Source of the DNA: Paremcibacter congregatus
GTDB lineage: Bacteria; Pseudomonadota; Alphaproteobacteria; Sphingomonadales; Emcibacteraceae
Length of the DNA: 64,000 nt
Assembly (NCBI RefSeq): GCF_006385135.1
Contig: NZ_CP041025.1
Span: forward strand, 1,085,501-1,149,500
Reading direction: 5' to 3'
Shown one piece after another: positions 53,112 through 61,768 of this stretch; positions within the stretch are counted from its first letter, which is position 1; each line of letters starts with the position of its first letter. Under the pieces are notes generated by a model. That model had not been told where the DNA came from. It did no database searches and saw nothing but the letters and a program-made list of their open reading frames with translations. A program made the position numbers and the translations under genes.

Positions 53112-54338
53112 TTACGAGGCGACTTTTTTGAGGTACTCGTCCGCCGCCGCGGGATCCATGAACCAGGGGAAGAAATCACGTGGATCGTTAAAGCCATCGA
53201 CTATTTTTTGCGCAGTTTCAGGGTGTTCTTCGGCGGCGCCCAGGATCTGCAATACATGCGGGGGCGGGGGCAACAGGAAGGCGTTGGTCCAGTCGACGAC
53301 AAATTTGGCATAGTCCCAGAACTGATCAAAAGTCTGTTGCATCCAGGCTTCGTCAAAGGCTTGGTCACCGCGGGCAATGATACTGTCAAAGAAGATTTTG
53401 GTGCATTTGGTGGCGTTGTTGGAGCCTTGACCGGTGATCGGGTCGTTCAGGCAAATGCTGTCGGCAAGACCAAGCACGATCTGACCTGAGGGCAGACGGC
53501 CAACGGGGTTGCGAATGGTTGGGGGAAAGCGTCCGGCAAGTTTGCCATTATCATCGGTCAATTCTATTTCATGGCAGCGGTCGGCTTCCCAGGGCAGAAA
53601 TTTTTCGAGAATGGTCTTGCTGACTTCAAGGTGTTCTTCTGGGGAGGTTACGCCGCCCCAGCAGTCCATTTCGCCACCGGGAATGCCTTCGAACACCATG
53701 ATGTCGCAAGGGCCGGTCGTGGTCAGGGCCGGGAAGGAGAAATATTCACCAACTCCGGGGATCAGGTTAAAACAGACGGCGCTGTGATCCGGGCGCGGGG
53801 TCATGTTTTTTACATAAGTCAGACCAAGAGCGCGCATCGGTTTATCGAAGGTGCTTTTCGCCGCATCCCGTTCAAACATTTTACCGATATCGCCTTTGCC
53901 GGACGCAACCATCACCAGATCACTGTCGCGGGCGATATCTTCGAGACTGTCAATGGTGACATCATCGATAATCAGTTTGCCGCCGAGCCGTTCGAATTCG
54001 TTCATCCAGGCGGGCATTTTGACCCGTTGGTCAACGGAATTGGCATGACCGGTTTCAAGACGCGCGGCCCAGTTTATGGCCTTGGTGCCATCGGGGGCGG
54101 CAACGGTCAGGGAGATGCCCTCGATCGGGGGACATTCATCATCCCAGAAGTCCAGCCCGAAATCCCGCTCGATATCCAGCGCGGCATTGAACATGGCCTG
54201 GGATGACAGGATGCCGCCGTTGTAGACCTCGTCGCCGGTGCGGTTGGTGATGATGGTAACGTCGTAGCCCTGTTTTTTCAGGCCGATGCCCATAAGAAGA
54301 CCGGATTGACCGGCGCCGATGATGGTGATTTTACGCAT
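53112..54338 (-). CDS. FAD-dependent monooxygenase, styrene/indole monooxygenase StyA type
   Basis: A 408-residue single-component FAD protein of the StyA (group E) type. The N-terminal FAD fold starts KITIIGAGQSGLLMGIGLKKQGY, NGGILSSQAMFNAA replaces the usual loop, and the FAD GD-like motif is GQIVLGLADSICLNDPITGQGSN. The active region GGEMDCWGG and a C-terminal helical part with NAFLLPPPPH follow. With the adjacent flavin reductase it would epoxidise or hydroxylate an aromatic or alkene. The true substrate is unknown; the cluster lacks the styrene-oxide isomerase found in styrene operons. Confidence 0.88.
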   Translation of the reverse strand: MRKITIIGAGQSGLLMGIGLKKQGYDVTIITNRTGDEVYNGGILSSQAMFNAALDIERDFGLDFWDDECPPIEGISLTVAAPDGTKAINWAARLETGHANSVDQRVKMPAWMNEFERLGGKLIIDDVTIDSLEDIARDSDLVMVASGKGDIGKMFERDAAKSTFDKPMRALGLTYVKNMTPRPDHSAVCFNLIPGVGEYFSFPALTTTGPCDIMVFEGIPGGEMDCWGGVTSPEEHLEVSKTILEKFLPWEADRCHEIELTDDNGKLAGRFPPTIRNPVGRLPSGQIVLGLADSICLNDPITGQGSNNATKCTKIFFDSIIARGDQAFDEAWMQQTFDQFWDYAKFVVDWTNAFLLPPPPHVLQILGAAEEHPETAQKIVDGFNDPRDFFPWFMDPAAADEYLKKVAS

Positions 54339-54356
54339 AATGAATTCCTTTGTCGT

Positions 54357-55142
54357 TTATTCCGCCAGTTTGCTCAGGGCGTCTGTTTGCTGTTCCGGGC
54401 CCAGGGCTGTATAACCGCCATCGACCGGCAGATCGGTGCCGGTGATAAAACTGGCGTGGTCGGAACAGAGGAACAGAACTGCATCGGCGACTTCCCGCTG
54501 ATCGCCCACCCGTCCTGTCATATGGAAAGGGGCGGCGACCTGATCGGTCTTGGCGCGATTGCCGTCAGTCACCTGATCCATGATCGTGCACCAGGTCCAG
54601 CCGGGGGAAACCGTATTGACCCGGATGCCGTCTTCGGCAAGAAGAAGTGCTTCATTGCGGGTCAGCTGATGGATGGCGCCCTTTGACATGGGGTAGAGGC
54701 ATCGGCCGGGTTGGGCGACCTTGGCGCTGATGCTGCCAAAATTGACCACGGCGCCTTTGCTGGCTTTCAGGTGAGGCCGGGCGTATTGCACCAGCATAAA
54801 TCCGCCGGCGGCATTGATGTTCAGTGCCTCGAGAAATTCTTCCCGGGTGGAATCCATGCCATTGTCGAGATAGGTGCAGGCGGTGTTGACGACAAAATCA
54901 AGCTGCCCCCAGGTCTCGACCGCGGTCTCGACGGCGGCTTTCAGGTCGGCGTCATTCATGACATTTGTGCGGACAAACCGGACCGCCTCTCCGAGGTCTG
55001 ACGCCAGGGCTGCGCCGGCTTCTTCGGCGATGTCGGCGATGATGACCCGGGTGCCGGCCTCGACAAAGGCGCGGGCGACTTCAGCTCCGATGCTGGTGGC
55101 GCTGCCGGTGATGATGGCAACCTTGTTGCTTAATCCCTTCAT
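54357..55142 (-). CDS. SDR-family dehydrogenase
   Basis: A 261-residue classical short-chain dehydrogenase. It has the NAD-binding AIITGSATSIGAEVARAFVE (T-G-x3-S-I-G with a replaced third Gly), DFVVNTACTYL in place of NNAG, the catalytic Ser in VVNFGSISAKVA, Tyr-x3-Lys in CLYPMSKGAIH, and VNTVSPGWTWCTI. It would oxidise an alcohol made by the monooxygenase (inference). It is 18 bases upstream of the oxygenase gene on the same strand. Confidence 0.9.
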   Translation of the reverse strand: MKGLSNKVAIITGSATSIGAEVARAFVEAGTRVIIADIAEEAGAALASDLGEAVRFVRTNVMNDADLKAAVETAVETWGQLDFVVNTACTYLDNGMDSTREEFLEALNINAAGGFMLVQYARPHLKASKGAVVNFGSISAKVAQPGRCLYPMSKGAIHQLTRNEALLLAEDGIRVNTVSPGWTWCTIMDQVTDGNRAKTDQVAAPFHMTGRVGDQREVADAVLFLCSDHASFITGTDLPVDGGYTALGPEQQTDALSKLAE

Positions 55143-55263
55143 GATATATTCCCTATGTTTTATGGTGTGGGAACAGTGAAGCAGATCAGCCGAAAGGCAG
55201 CTATTCAGTAACTGCAGAGGTTATTCAGTCAAGGCAGGATTGGCTATGCGGGGTGTGGCAGGC

Positions 55264-56244
55264 CTAATGAATGTTGTTTTTCAGGGTTTCTGACGGGCTC
55301 TCGCCGTAAACCTTTTTGTAGGATACGGCAAAACGGCCGAGCTGATTAAAGCCCCAGCGGGTGGCGATGGTGGTGACGTTGGCACCGGGAGCAGCGGCCT
55401 GTAAATCTTCCCGCACCTTGGCCAGGCGCATCTCAAGGATATATTTCATCGGCGTTGTGCCGCGAAAGCTGTTGAAGCCGTTATAGATAGACCGGGGACT
55501 GACCCCGGTGACCGCCACCAGGTCGTCTATGGAAATGGCGTCTTTCAGATGGGCCATAATATAATCTTCTGCCCGGCGCACATGTTTTGGCGCGGCGGTG
55601 GCTTCGCGGGCGTTTAGTTGCGCCTGATAATTATGCTGGAAGGAAAACAGCAGACTGGTCAGAAGATTACGTTCCAGATCTTCCAGCAGGAAATGCGACC
55701 GCCAGGGGTTCATATCCTGATCCAGTTCATTGATCAGGAACCAGATTTGCCGCCACCAGACCTGAGCCTGGGCGTTCTGATCGGCACTGACCCTGTGGTC
55801 AAACAGGATCGGCTTGTCAATGGGCCGCATCAACAGGCGGGACAGGCGTTCTTCCATGGCTTCGCGCTTGATCTGTACCAGCAGCTTCTTGCAGTCCTTG
55901 TTCCAGCGCATGCGGGTATATTCCGACGGATTAATCGCCGATGAAACCCCGGGGGTGCTGTCAAATTCATCGTTATTAACGCATATGCGGGCGGCGCCAT
56001 CCACAGGCAGTTGAAACAGGAAGAAATTCTCCAGATAGCCGGGGTCGACGGTGACGTCGGAACCATATTCCATGTAATTGAGGGAGACAGAGGACAGTTT
56101 GGCCCGGTTATGCAGGGCGTCAACCCGGCCTCTGTGATCCGGAGTCAGGGTATGATCGCAATAGACGTTACTAACAATCTGGCGCGCTTCGTCCGCCTCA
56201 TAGGTGTGGAACAGTTGAAATTTTTCGAGTGGTTTCTGAACCAT
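55264..56244 (-). CDS. AraC-family transcriptional regulator
   Basis: A 326-residue regulator with an N-terminal cupin-like sensor domain of the AraC_binding_2 type (about residues 20-190, LENFFLFQLPVDGAARI) and a C-terminal AraC/XylS DNA-binding domain. The two helix-turn-helices are SIDDLVAVTGVSPRSIYNGF and VTTIATRWGFNQLGRFAVSY; the end KVYGESPSETLKNN is typical. It lies 121 bases downstream of the SDR start on the same strand, and divergent from the CrtI-like gene with a tandem repeat between them, the likely operator. Confidence 0.92.
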   Translation of the reverse strand: MVQKPLEKFQLFHTYEADEARQIVSNVYCDHTLTPDHRGRVDALHNRAKLSSVSLNYMEYGSDVTVDPGYLENFFLFQLPVDGAARICVNNDEFDSTPGVSSAINPSEYTRMRWNKDCKKLLVQIKREAMEERLSRLLMRPIDKPILFDHRVSADQNAQAQVWWRQIWFLINELDQDMNPWRSHFLLEDLERNLLTSLLFSFQHNYQAQLNAREATAAPKHVRRAEDYIMAHLKDAISIDDLVAVTGVSPRSIYNGFNSFRGTTPMKYILEMRLAKVREDLQAAAPGANVTTIATRWGFNQLGRFAVSYKKVYGESPSETLKNNIH

Positions 56245-56362
56245 AATCGTGTACTTCCCTGAAATGACCGCCCCCGGTATCGTCTTGTGACGTTATTTTA
56301 TTCGATCAGAATAGCACAAATTATTTTACTGGTGAAATAATTTTCAGGGCCGGACCGGGCTG

Positions 56363-56400
56363 ATATGTGCATATTTTGCACAATATGTGCGAAAAATGCA
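56363..56400. promoter_or_regulatory. Tandem 20-bp direct repeat, likely AraC-type operator
   Basis: ATATGTGC-N5-TGCA occurs at 56363 and again at 56383: two direct copies two helical turns apart. The first copy contains the palindrome GTGCA-TATTT-TGCAC (56367-56381). AraC-family dimers bind direct repeats of this spacing. It lies between the AraC gene and the divergent CrtI-like gene. Confidence 0.6.
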
Positions 56401-56495
56401 TAATTCCATCCGTCGCAAGGGAAACCCATATCCTGCGGGGCAGGGAATTGGTTAAGGAATAAGGTCTGTCGTTTTATATCTAGGGAGAATAAACC

Positions 56496-58106
56496 ATGGG
56501 CCAGTATATGGCACAAGCCGAACCGCATACTTCAGATTTTATCATCGTGGGCAGCGGGATTAATTCTCTGGTGGCGGCGGCGCTTTTGACGGGTCAGGGC
56601 CACAGCGTGTGTGTGCTGGAGCGCAATGACTGGATCGGCGGCTGCATCAAGACCGAAGAACTGACTCTGCCGGGCTTTCGTCATGACGTATTTTCCGGCT
56701 TTCACCCGTTGTTTGTCACGTCGCCCGCCTATGCGGAGTTGGGGGAAAGTCTACACGCTCATGGTCTGGAATATGTCAATACGACACGGCCCACAGCGGC
56801 GGTGTTGCCGGACGGGCGGCAGTTTACCCTGACCACATCGCGGGCTGAAAATCTGGCGGCCCTGTCCGAAAAAGACGCGTCAGCCTATGCGTGCGCCATG
56901 GCCGATATCGAGCAGAATACGGATATCATATTCGGTCTTCTGGGCGCGGACCTGTGGAAATTTTCCACCCTGAAACTTATGGTCAAAGCGGCCTGGGTGA
57001 GGGGGGTACGCGGGCTGTCGGATTTCTTTGGCATGTCTATGGACAATTGCGCCCATTGGCTGAGAAGCAGTTTTGATGCGGATGATGTACAGGCCTGTAT
57101 CGCCCCGTGGATATTGCACACCGGGTTGGCACCAAACAGCCCCTTGTCTGGGCTGATGGGCAAACTGATCTGTTTCACGCTGGAGGTCGCCGGAATGCCG
57201 ATCGTCAAGGGGGGAAGTGGCAATTTCGTCGCCGCTTTCAGGTCGCTGATCGAATCCCGGGGGGGGACTTTCCATACCGGACGGGATGTCACCGAAATTA
57301 TAGTGAAAGACAATCAGGCGCAGGCGGTAAAATGCGGTTCAGGAGAAATTTTTACCGCCAAAAAAGCGATCATCTGTAAAGCGATCATCTGTAATGTCAC
57401 GCCGACCCAACTTTATGGTGACCTCTTGGCGAAGGTACCGTTGCCTGCCGAGGTGAAAAGTCAGGCGGAAGCCTATCATTACGGCAATGGCGACATGCAA
57501 ATTCATCTGGCGCTGGACGGCGATGTTGCGTGGCAGGATCCGGCGTTAAATAAAGTGGCGATGGTGCATCTGACCAGCGGGATTGACAGTGTGTCCCGGG
57601 CGATTAATGAAGCCGAACGTGGCCTGCTACCGGCGGAGGCCACAATTGTGGTCGCGCAACCCACGGCGCTGGATGCGAGCCGCGCGCCCGCAGGGAAATC
57701 CATTCTGTGGTTGCAGTTGCAGGAACTGCCCTATCATATCAAAGGTGATGCGGCGGGTGAGATTGATATTCCGGCAGGCGGGATGTGGGACGAAGTAACG
57801 AAGGAGGCCTACGCCGACCGGATCATAGAGCGTCTTGCCCGTCATATTCCCGGCCTGAAACAGCAAATTCTGGCGCGGGCGATCCTGAGCCCCCGCGATC
57901 TGGCGCGGGCCAATATTAACCTGGTGAAGGGGGATCCTTATTCCGGCGCTTGTGGGATTGAGCAGTTTATGCTCTGGCGGCCGCTGAAGGCGACGAAGAA
58001 TCATGCGACCCCGGTAAAAGGGCTCTATCATATCGGGGCATCGACTCATCCGGGACCGGGTCTGGGCGGTACGTCAGGTTATCTGGTGGCGAAAGAACTG
58101 GGGTAG
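56496..58106 (+). CDS. CrtI-like FAD-dependent oxidoreductase
   Basis: A 536-residue phytoene-desaturase-like flavoprotein. It has the N-terminal FAD fold DFIIVGSGINSLVAAALLTG followed by VLERNDWIGGCIKTEELTLP, and the C-terminal KGLYHIGASTHPGPGLGGTS motif. Members dehydrogenate or isomerise hydrophobic substrates, not only carotenoids. No crtB or other carotenoid gene is nearby, so a catabolic desaturase/oxidase role in this cluster is more likely. ATG 56496 follows GGGAGA. An in-frame 15-base tandem duplication at 57363-57392 adds KAIIC to the strand before NVTPTQL. Confidence 0.85.
   Translation: MGQYMAQAEPHTSDFIIVGSGINSLVAAALLTGQGHSVCVLERNDWIGGCIKTEELTLPGFRHDVFSGFHPLFVTSPAYAELGESLHAHGLEYVNTTRPTAAVLPDGRQFTLTTSRAENLAALSEKDASAYACAMADIEQNTDIIFGLLGADLWKFSTLKLMVKAAWVRGVRGLSDFFGMSMDNCAHWLRSSFDADDVQACIAPWILHTGLAPNSPLSGLMGKLICFTLEVAGMPIVKGGSGNFVAAFRSLIESRGGTFHTGRDVTEIIVKDNQAQAVKCGSGEIFTAKKAIICKAIICNVTPTQLYGDLLAKVPLPAEVKSQAEAYHYGNGDMQIHLALDGDVAWQDPALNKVAMVHLTSGIDSVSRAINEAERGLLPAEATIVVAQPTALDASRAPAGKSILWLQLQELPYHIKGDAAGEIDIPAGGMWDEVTKEAYADRIIERLARHIPGLKQQILARAILSPRDLARANINLVKGDPYSGACGIEQFMLWRPLKATKNHATPVKGLYHIGASTHPGPGLGGTSGYLVAKELG
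57363..57392. repeat. 15-bp tandem duplication inside the CrtI-like gene
   Basis: AAAGCGATCATCTGT occurs twice in direct succession (57363-57377 and 57378-57392), in frame, so KAIIC is duplicated. The copies are identical, which suggests a recent slippage event or an assembly artefact. Confidence 0.9.
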
Positions 58107-58110
58107 GGGA

Positions 58111-58551
58111 TTATAGACGTTCAATCAGGGTGGCGAGCACTCTTTTGAGAATGGCTTCTTCCTCGGCGCTGTAATCTTTGAGGATTTCACGCTCATGTTC
58201 CTTGGCCTGGTGCAGAAGTTCGGCGACTTTTTCCCGGCCCTTGGCGGTTATCGCGACCTTGACAGAACGGCGATCCTGCCGGGAGTGTTGACGTTCAACC
58301 AGCTGTTCTTCTTCCATACGATCAAGGGCTTTGGTCAGGGTGGGTTGTTTCATCAACACCGTATTGGCCAGTTTGCCGATCGGCACCTTGTCATAATCGC
58401 TGAGGGACGCGAGTATCCGCCAGCGCGCCCTGTCAAAACCGGCGGCTTTCAATGTGGCGGAGAAGTCTTCCGAGACCAGATGACTGGCGCGGGCCAGCAG
58501 GTAAGACAGGAAGTCATCAAGGAATTTCGGGTCGTTATCTTTATCCGTCAC
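58111..58551 (-). CDS. MarR-family transcriptional regulator
   Basis: A 146-residue winged-helix regulator: RARWRILASLSDYDKVPIGKL, the recognition helix LMKQPTLTKALDRMEEE and the wing QLVERQHSRQDRRSVKVAIT. GTG 58551 is chosen because GGAAAG lies 6 bases upstream and the length then fits the family; longer starts (ATG 58632 or 58656) would overlap the rubredoxin gene and run through the hairpin at 58575-58602. It probably responds to an aromatic acid or CoA ester and controls this cluster (inference). It converges on the CrtI-like gene. Confidence 0.88.
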   Translation of the reverse strand: MTDKDNDPKFLDDFLSYLLARASHLVSEDFSATLKAAGFDRARWRILASLSDYDKVPIGKLANTVLMKQPTLTKALDRMEEEQLVERQHSRQDRRSVKVAITAKGREKVAELLHQAKEHEREILKDYSAEEEAILKRVLATLIERL

Positions 58552-58574
58552 GGGTTTCTTTCCGGGTTGGTCAT

Positions 58575-58602
58575 CGGGCTTCCGAACAGTAGCGGAAGCC
58601 CG
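58575..58602 (-). repeat. Perfect 10-bp hairpin between rubredoxin reductase and marR
   Basis: CGGGCTTCCG at 58575-58584 pairs with 58593-58602 around an 8-base loop. It follows the reductase stop by 17 bases and precedes the chosen marR start, without a T tract. It may protect the upstream message or attenuate marR. Confidence 0.65.
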
Positions 58603-58619
58603 GTGCAAAGCAAAGATTT

Positions 58620-59993
58620 TTATTGGGGCCATAGAGACGGCAGGGTGCGGTCCCATTCTTTCCTGTTTTTGGTTGCTTCCCCGGTGAGCGCGTAGCCAAC
58701 GACCTCGCCGACCTCGTCACGATAGAGGGCCTCTACATCATTGCCCTTGACCTGAATGTCCCAGGCGCCAGAAATATGGGCCGGCGGCGGCGCGACGACC
58801 ACCGGGCAGGTGGGTGTCTTGACAATCACCGGCATAACTGTGGACGTGACAGCGGTTTTCTCGCCTGTCAGGGTCCGCGCCAAGGCCTTGGCCGCCAGCA
58901 GCAGCGGTTCCACATACATCAGGTTCAGCCCGTCGACCTCGGCGCAATCACCCAGGGCGTAGATGTCCGGGGTGGAGGTTTCCAGATGGCGGTTGACCGT
59001 GATGCCGCGCTGGGTCGTGAGCCCGGTCCTCTCGGCAAGCGCCACATGGGGCCGCAATCCGACCGCGGACAGTACGAGATCAGCGGAAAGAGGATCACCC
59101 TGGTCCAGCTGTACCTTGAAGTCGTTCGTAGATTTGTCGCCGGATTTGGAAATGGCGGTGACTTTGTGGTTGAACCGGAACTGCGCGCCTTTCTCCGTCA
59201 GTGCCCGTTCCAGCGCCCGTCCGGCCTCTTCCGGCAGCAAATTTGGCATGCAATGCCCGAAAGCGTCAATCACGGTCACCTGCTTGCCATGATTGAGCAG
59301 GTCATTGGTGAATTCACAGCCGATCAGGCCGCCGCCGATGATGACGACCTTCTCGGCTGACGCCAAAGCCTGGCGATAGACGCGATAATCCAGCAGATCA
59401 TTGACATGCAGCAGCTGATCCGTCGCGTCACCTGCAAAAGGTGGCCTGATGACGCCGGCGCCGGTGGCGAGCACCAGTTTCGAATAGGTTATTGTCTCGC
59501 CGCCTGCCGTCACTGTTTTAGCCTCGGGGTCAATCGTGCGAACGGTGGTGAAGGCCTTCAGGGTCAGGGCGAGATCGGTTTCTATTTTTTTGGTGCTGGC
59601 CATCACCAGATCATCCGGGCTTTTGCCGGTGGTCAGGCCGGAGGACAGGTTGGGTTTGTAATAGAGGCTGCCATCGTCGCGGGTGATCATCATCACGGGG
59701 GTCGTGGTGTCATGCTTGCGAAATTCCTTGGCAAGGTTATGGGCGGCGAGGCCGGAGCCGATGATCACAACCGGATCCTGAGCGGACACAATGGCCGCGG
59801 CCGCTGTTGCCGGGGCAGATTGAGGGGCTTTTACCTCAACCATTTCAAAATCTTCTTTGCCAACACCGCAATCAGGGCAGGTCCAGTCATCGGGAATGTC
59901 TTCCCATTTTGTTCCCGGCGCCAGGCCTTCTTGCGGATCACCGAGCGCCTCATCATAGGTCCAGCCGCATACCAAACAAATCCATTTTTTCAT
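58620..59993 (-). CDS. Rubredoxin--rubredoxin reductase fusion
   Basis: A 457-residue fusion. Residues 1-54 are a rubredoxin with the Fe(Cys)4 site from [11 protein letters not shown] and [14 protein letters not shown]. From about residue 75 an FAD/NAD(P)H-dependent reductase follows: [19 protein letters not shown], the second nucleotide fold [20 protein letters not shown] and the FAD contact [16 protein letters not shown]. It would move electrons from NAD(P)H through its own rubredoxin to an oxygenase such as an alkane hydroxylase, desaturase or P450; no such terminal enzyme is in the window. Fusions in this order are uncommon compared with separate genes. Confidence 0.92.
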   Translation of the reverse strand: MKKWICLVCGWTYDEALGDPQEGLAPGTKWEDIPDDWTCPDCGVGKEDFEMVEVKAPQSAPATAAAAIVSAQDPVVIIGSGLAAHNLAKEFRKHDTTTPVMMITRDDGSLYYKPNLSSGLTTGKSPDDLVMASTKKIETDLALTLKAFTTVRTIDPEAKTVTAGGETITYSKLVLATGAGVIRPPFAGDATDQLLHVNDLLDYRVYRQALASAEKVVIIGGGLIGCEFTNDLLNHGKQVTVIDAFGHCMPNLLPEEAGRALERALTEKGAQFRFNHKVTAISKSGDKSTNDFKVQLDQGDPLSADLVLSAVGLRPHVALAERTGLTTQRGITVNRHLETSTPDIYALGDCAEVDGLNLMYVEPLLLAAKALARTLTGEKTAVTSTVMPVIVKTPTCPVVVAPPPAHISGAWDIQVKGNDVEALYRDEVGEVVGYALTGEATKNRKEWDRTLPSLWPQ

Positions 59994-60042
59994 GACATAC
60001 CCTTATTGTAAATGACCAGAATATTCCCGTTTCTCGTATTTT

Positions 60043-60075
60043 TATATGAAAAATAAAATTATTCCTTTTCATATA
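60043..60075. promoter_or_regulatory. Inverted repeat between rubredoxin reductase and acyl-CoA ligase genes
   Basis: TATATGAAAA at 60043-60052 is repeated inverted at 60066-60075 with 13 bases between. It lies in the 152-base divergent, strongly AT-rich promoter region. It could be a binding site for the MarR protein encoded nearby or for another dimeric regulator; the long spacer is atypical for MarR. Confidence 0.5.
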
Positions 60076-60145
60076 TATTAAATATGTTAAGCTAATTGTC
60101 AAGAATCATAAAAAAACATTAACAAGTGATATACAGGGTCCCCGA

Positions 60146-61768
60146 ATGAATAGTGTATATGATGTCTTTAAAAGCAGTCGCGCCCGGTTCGGATCGCATG
60201 ATTTCTTACATATTCCAGCGAGTTCCGCCCAAAAATACCATACTGGCGCGATAGATTACACCTATGATGCCGCAGATGACGAGATTGCGCAGTTAGTACA
60301 GGTATATATCAAGGCAGGCTATGGGGTTGGCCATCGGGTGGGGCTGTTGCTTGATAACCGCGCCGAATTTTTCTTTCACTGGCTGGCTCTGAACGCGCTT
60401 GGTGTTAGCATTGTACCTCTGAACGGCGAGTTTTCGATCGAAGAAATGGCCTATGTAATTTCTCATAGCGAATGTGATCTCCTGGTGAGTCTGGCTGAAA
60501 AGGCCGATCTGGTTCAGGCGGCGGTAGCGCATTTCCAAGGCAAAATACCCGTGATCGGGGCGGAAAGCTTTTCAGCTGTACCCTGTCCTGATAAACCCCG
60601 GGAAGATAGTCTGGTGGCGCAGGACACAGAATGCGCCATGCTTTATACATCGGGCAGCACGGGGCAGCCTAAGGGCTGCATCTTGAATAACGATTACTTC
60701 ATTGTTTTTGGCGAATGGTACCGGGATGTGGGGGGCTTGTGCGCGTTGCGTCCGGGGCAGGAACGGTTGCTGACGCCTTTGCCGCTGGTGCATATGAATG
60801 CGCTGGCCTGTTCGACCATGGGCATGCTGATGACCGGGGGCTGTATTATTCAGCTCGACCGCTTCCATCCCCGCAGCTGGTGGCAGACGGTGGGGGAATC
60901 GCGGGCGACCGCATTACATTACCTGGGCGTTCTGCCCGCCATCCTGTTGAATATTGCTGAAGGCCCTTATGACCAGGCGCATCAGGTGCGCTTTGGATTC
61001 GGTGCCGGCGTTAACCCAAAACACCATGCCCGTTTTGAGACGCGTTTCGGTTTTCCGTTGATTGAGGCCTGGGCAATGACGGAATCCGGCGCGGGCGGCT
61101 GTATCGTCGCAAGCCATGAACCGCGCCATGTGGGGGAATGTTGCTTCGGCAAGTTATCTGATAAGGTGGCGATCAAGCTGATTGACGAAGCCGGTGATGA
61201 AGTGCCCGAAGGTATCCCCGGTGAATTGCTGGTGCGCGCCACCGGGGATGACCCGAAACGCGGTTTCTTCTCCCATTATTTCAAGAATGAACAGGCGACA
61301 GCCGAGACCTGGAAAGACAACTGGCTGCATACCGGCGACGTGGTGCGGCAGGGGCCGGATGGCTCGCTGTATTTCGTCGACCGGCGCAAGAATGTCATCC
61401 GGCGCAGTGGCGAAAATATTTCGGCATTGGAAGTGGAAACCGTTCTTTCCCTTGATCCGGTGGTGGACAAGCTGGCGGTGGCCCCTGCCTATGATGAAAT
61501 TCGTGGCGACGAGGTGATGGCCTGTATTGTCCTGAAAGAAGGCGTTGTCCCCTCAGAGGATCTGGCGCGGGAAATTTTTGACCGCAGCATGGATCAGCTG
61601 ATATATTACAAGACGCCGGGCTATATCGCCTTTGTCGAAGAATTGCCGTTGACGGCGTCCCAGAAACTGAAACGCGGCGAGATGAAGGGCCTTTGTGCTA
61701 AACTGATTGAGGCCGGGGCCGCCCATGACCTCCGGGCTTGCAAAAAACGCAGGAAGGTGAGTGCATGA
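60146..61768 (+). CDS. Acyl-CoA ligase, AMP-binding family
   Basis: A 540-residue ATP-dependent acid:CoA ligase. The P-loop is AMLYTSGSTGQPKGCILNN; A5 is IEAWAMTESGAGGC; A7/A8 are LHTGDVVRQGPDGSLYFVDR and RRKNVIRRSGENISALEVE; and the catalytic Lys is in LTASQKLKRGEMK. It resembles the carnitine-CoA and medium/steroid acid ligases (CaiC-like). It activates a carboxylic acid for the thiolase-like aldolase that follows; its stop overlaps the next start by 4 bases. Confidence 0.92.
   Translation: MNSVYDVFKSSRARFGSHDFLHIPASSAQKYHTGAIDYTYDAADDEIAQLVQVYIKAGYGVGHRVGLLLDNRAEFFFHWLALNALGVSIVPLNGEFSIEEMAYVISHSECDLLVSLAEKADLVQAAVAHFQGKIPVIGAESFSAVPCPDKPREDSLVAQDTECAMLYTSGSTGQPKGCILNNDYFIVFGEWYRDVGGLCALRPGQERLLTPLPLVHMNALACSTMGMLMTGGCIIQLDRFHPRSWWQTVGESRATALHYLGVLPAILLNIAEGPYDQAHQVRFGFGAGVNPKHHARFETRFGFPLIEAWAMTESGAGGCIVASHEPRHVGECCFGKLSDKVAIKLIDEAGDEVPEGIPGELLVRATGDDPKRGFFSHYFKNEQATAETWKDNWLHTGDVVRQGPDGSLYFVDRRKNVIRRSGENISALEVETVLSLDPVVDKLAVAPAYDEIRGDEVMACIVLKEGVVPSEDLAREIFDRSMDQLIYYKTPGYIAFVEELPLTASQKLKRGEMKGLCAKLIEAGAAHDLRACKKRRKVSA

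Noticed and set aside
52546-54338. Styrene degradation operon
   Set aside because: The oxygenase and flavin reductase resemble StyA/StyB, but no styrene-oxide isomerase (StyC) or phenylacetaldehyde dehydrogenase (StyD) accompanies them, so the substrate was left open.
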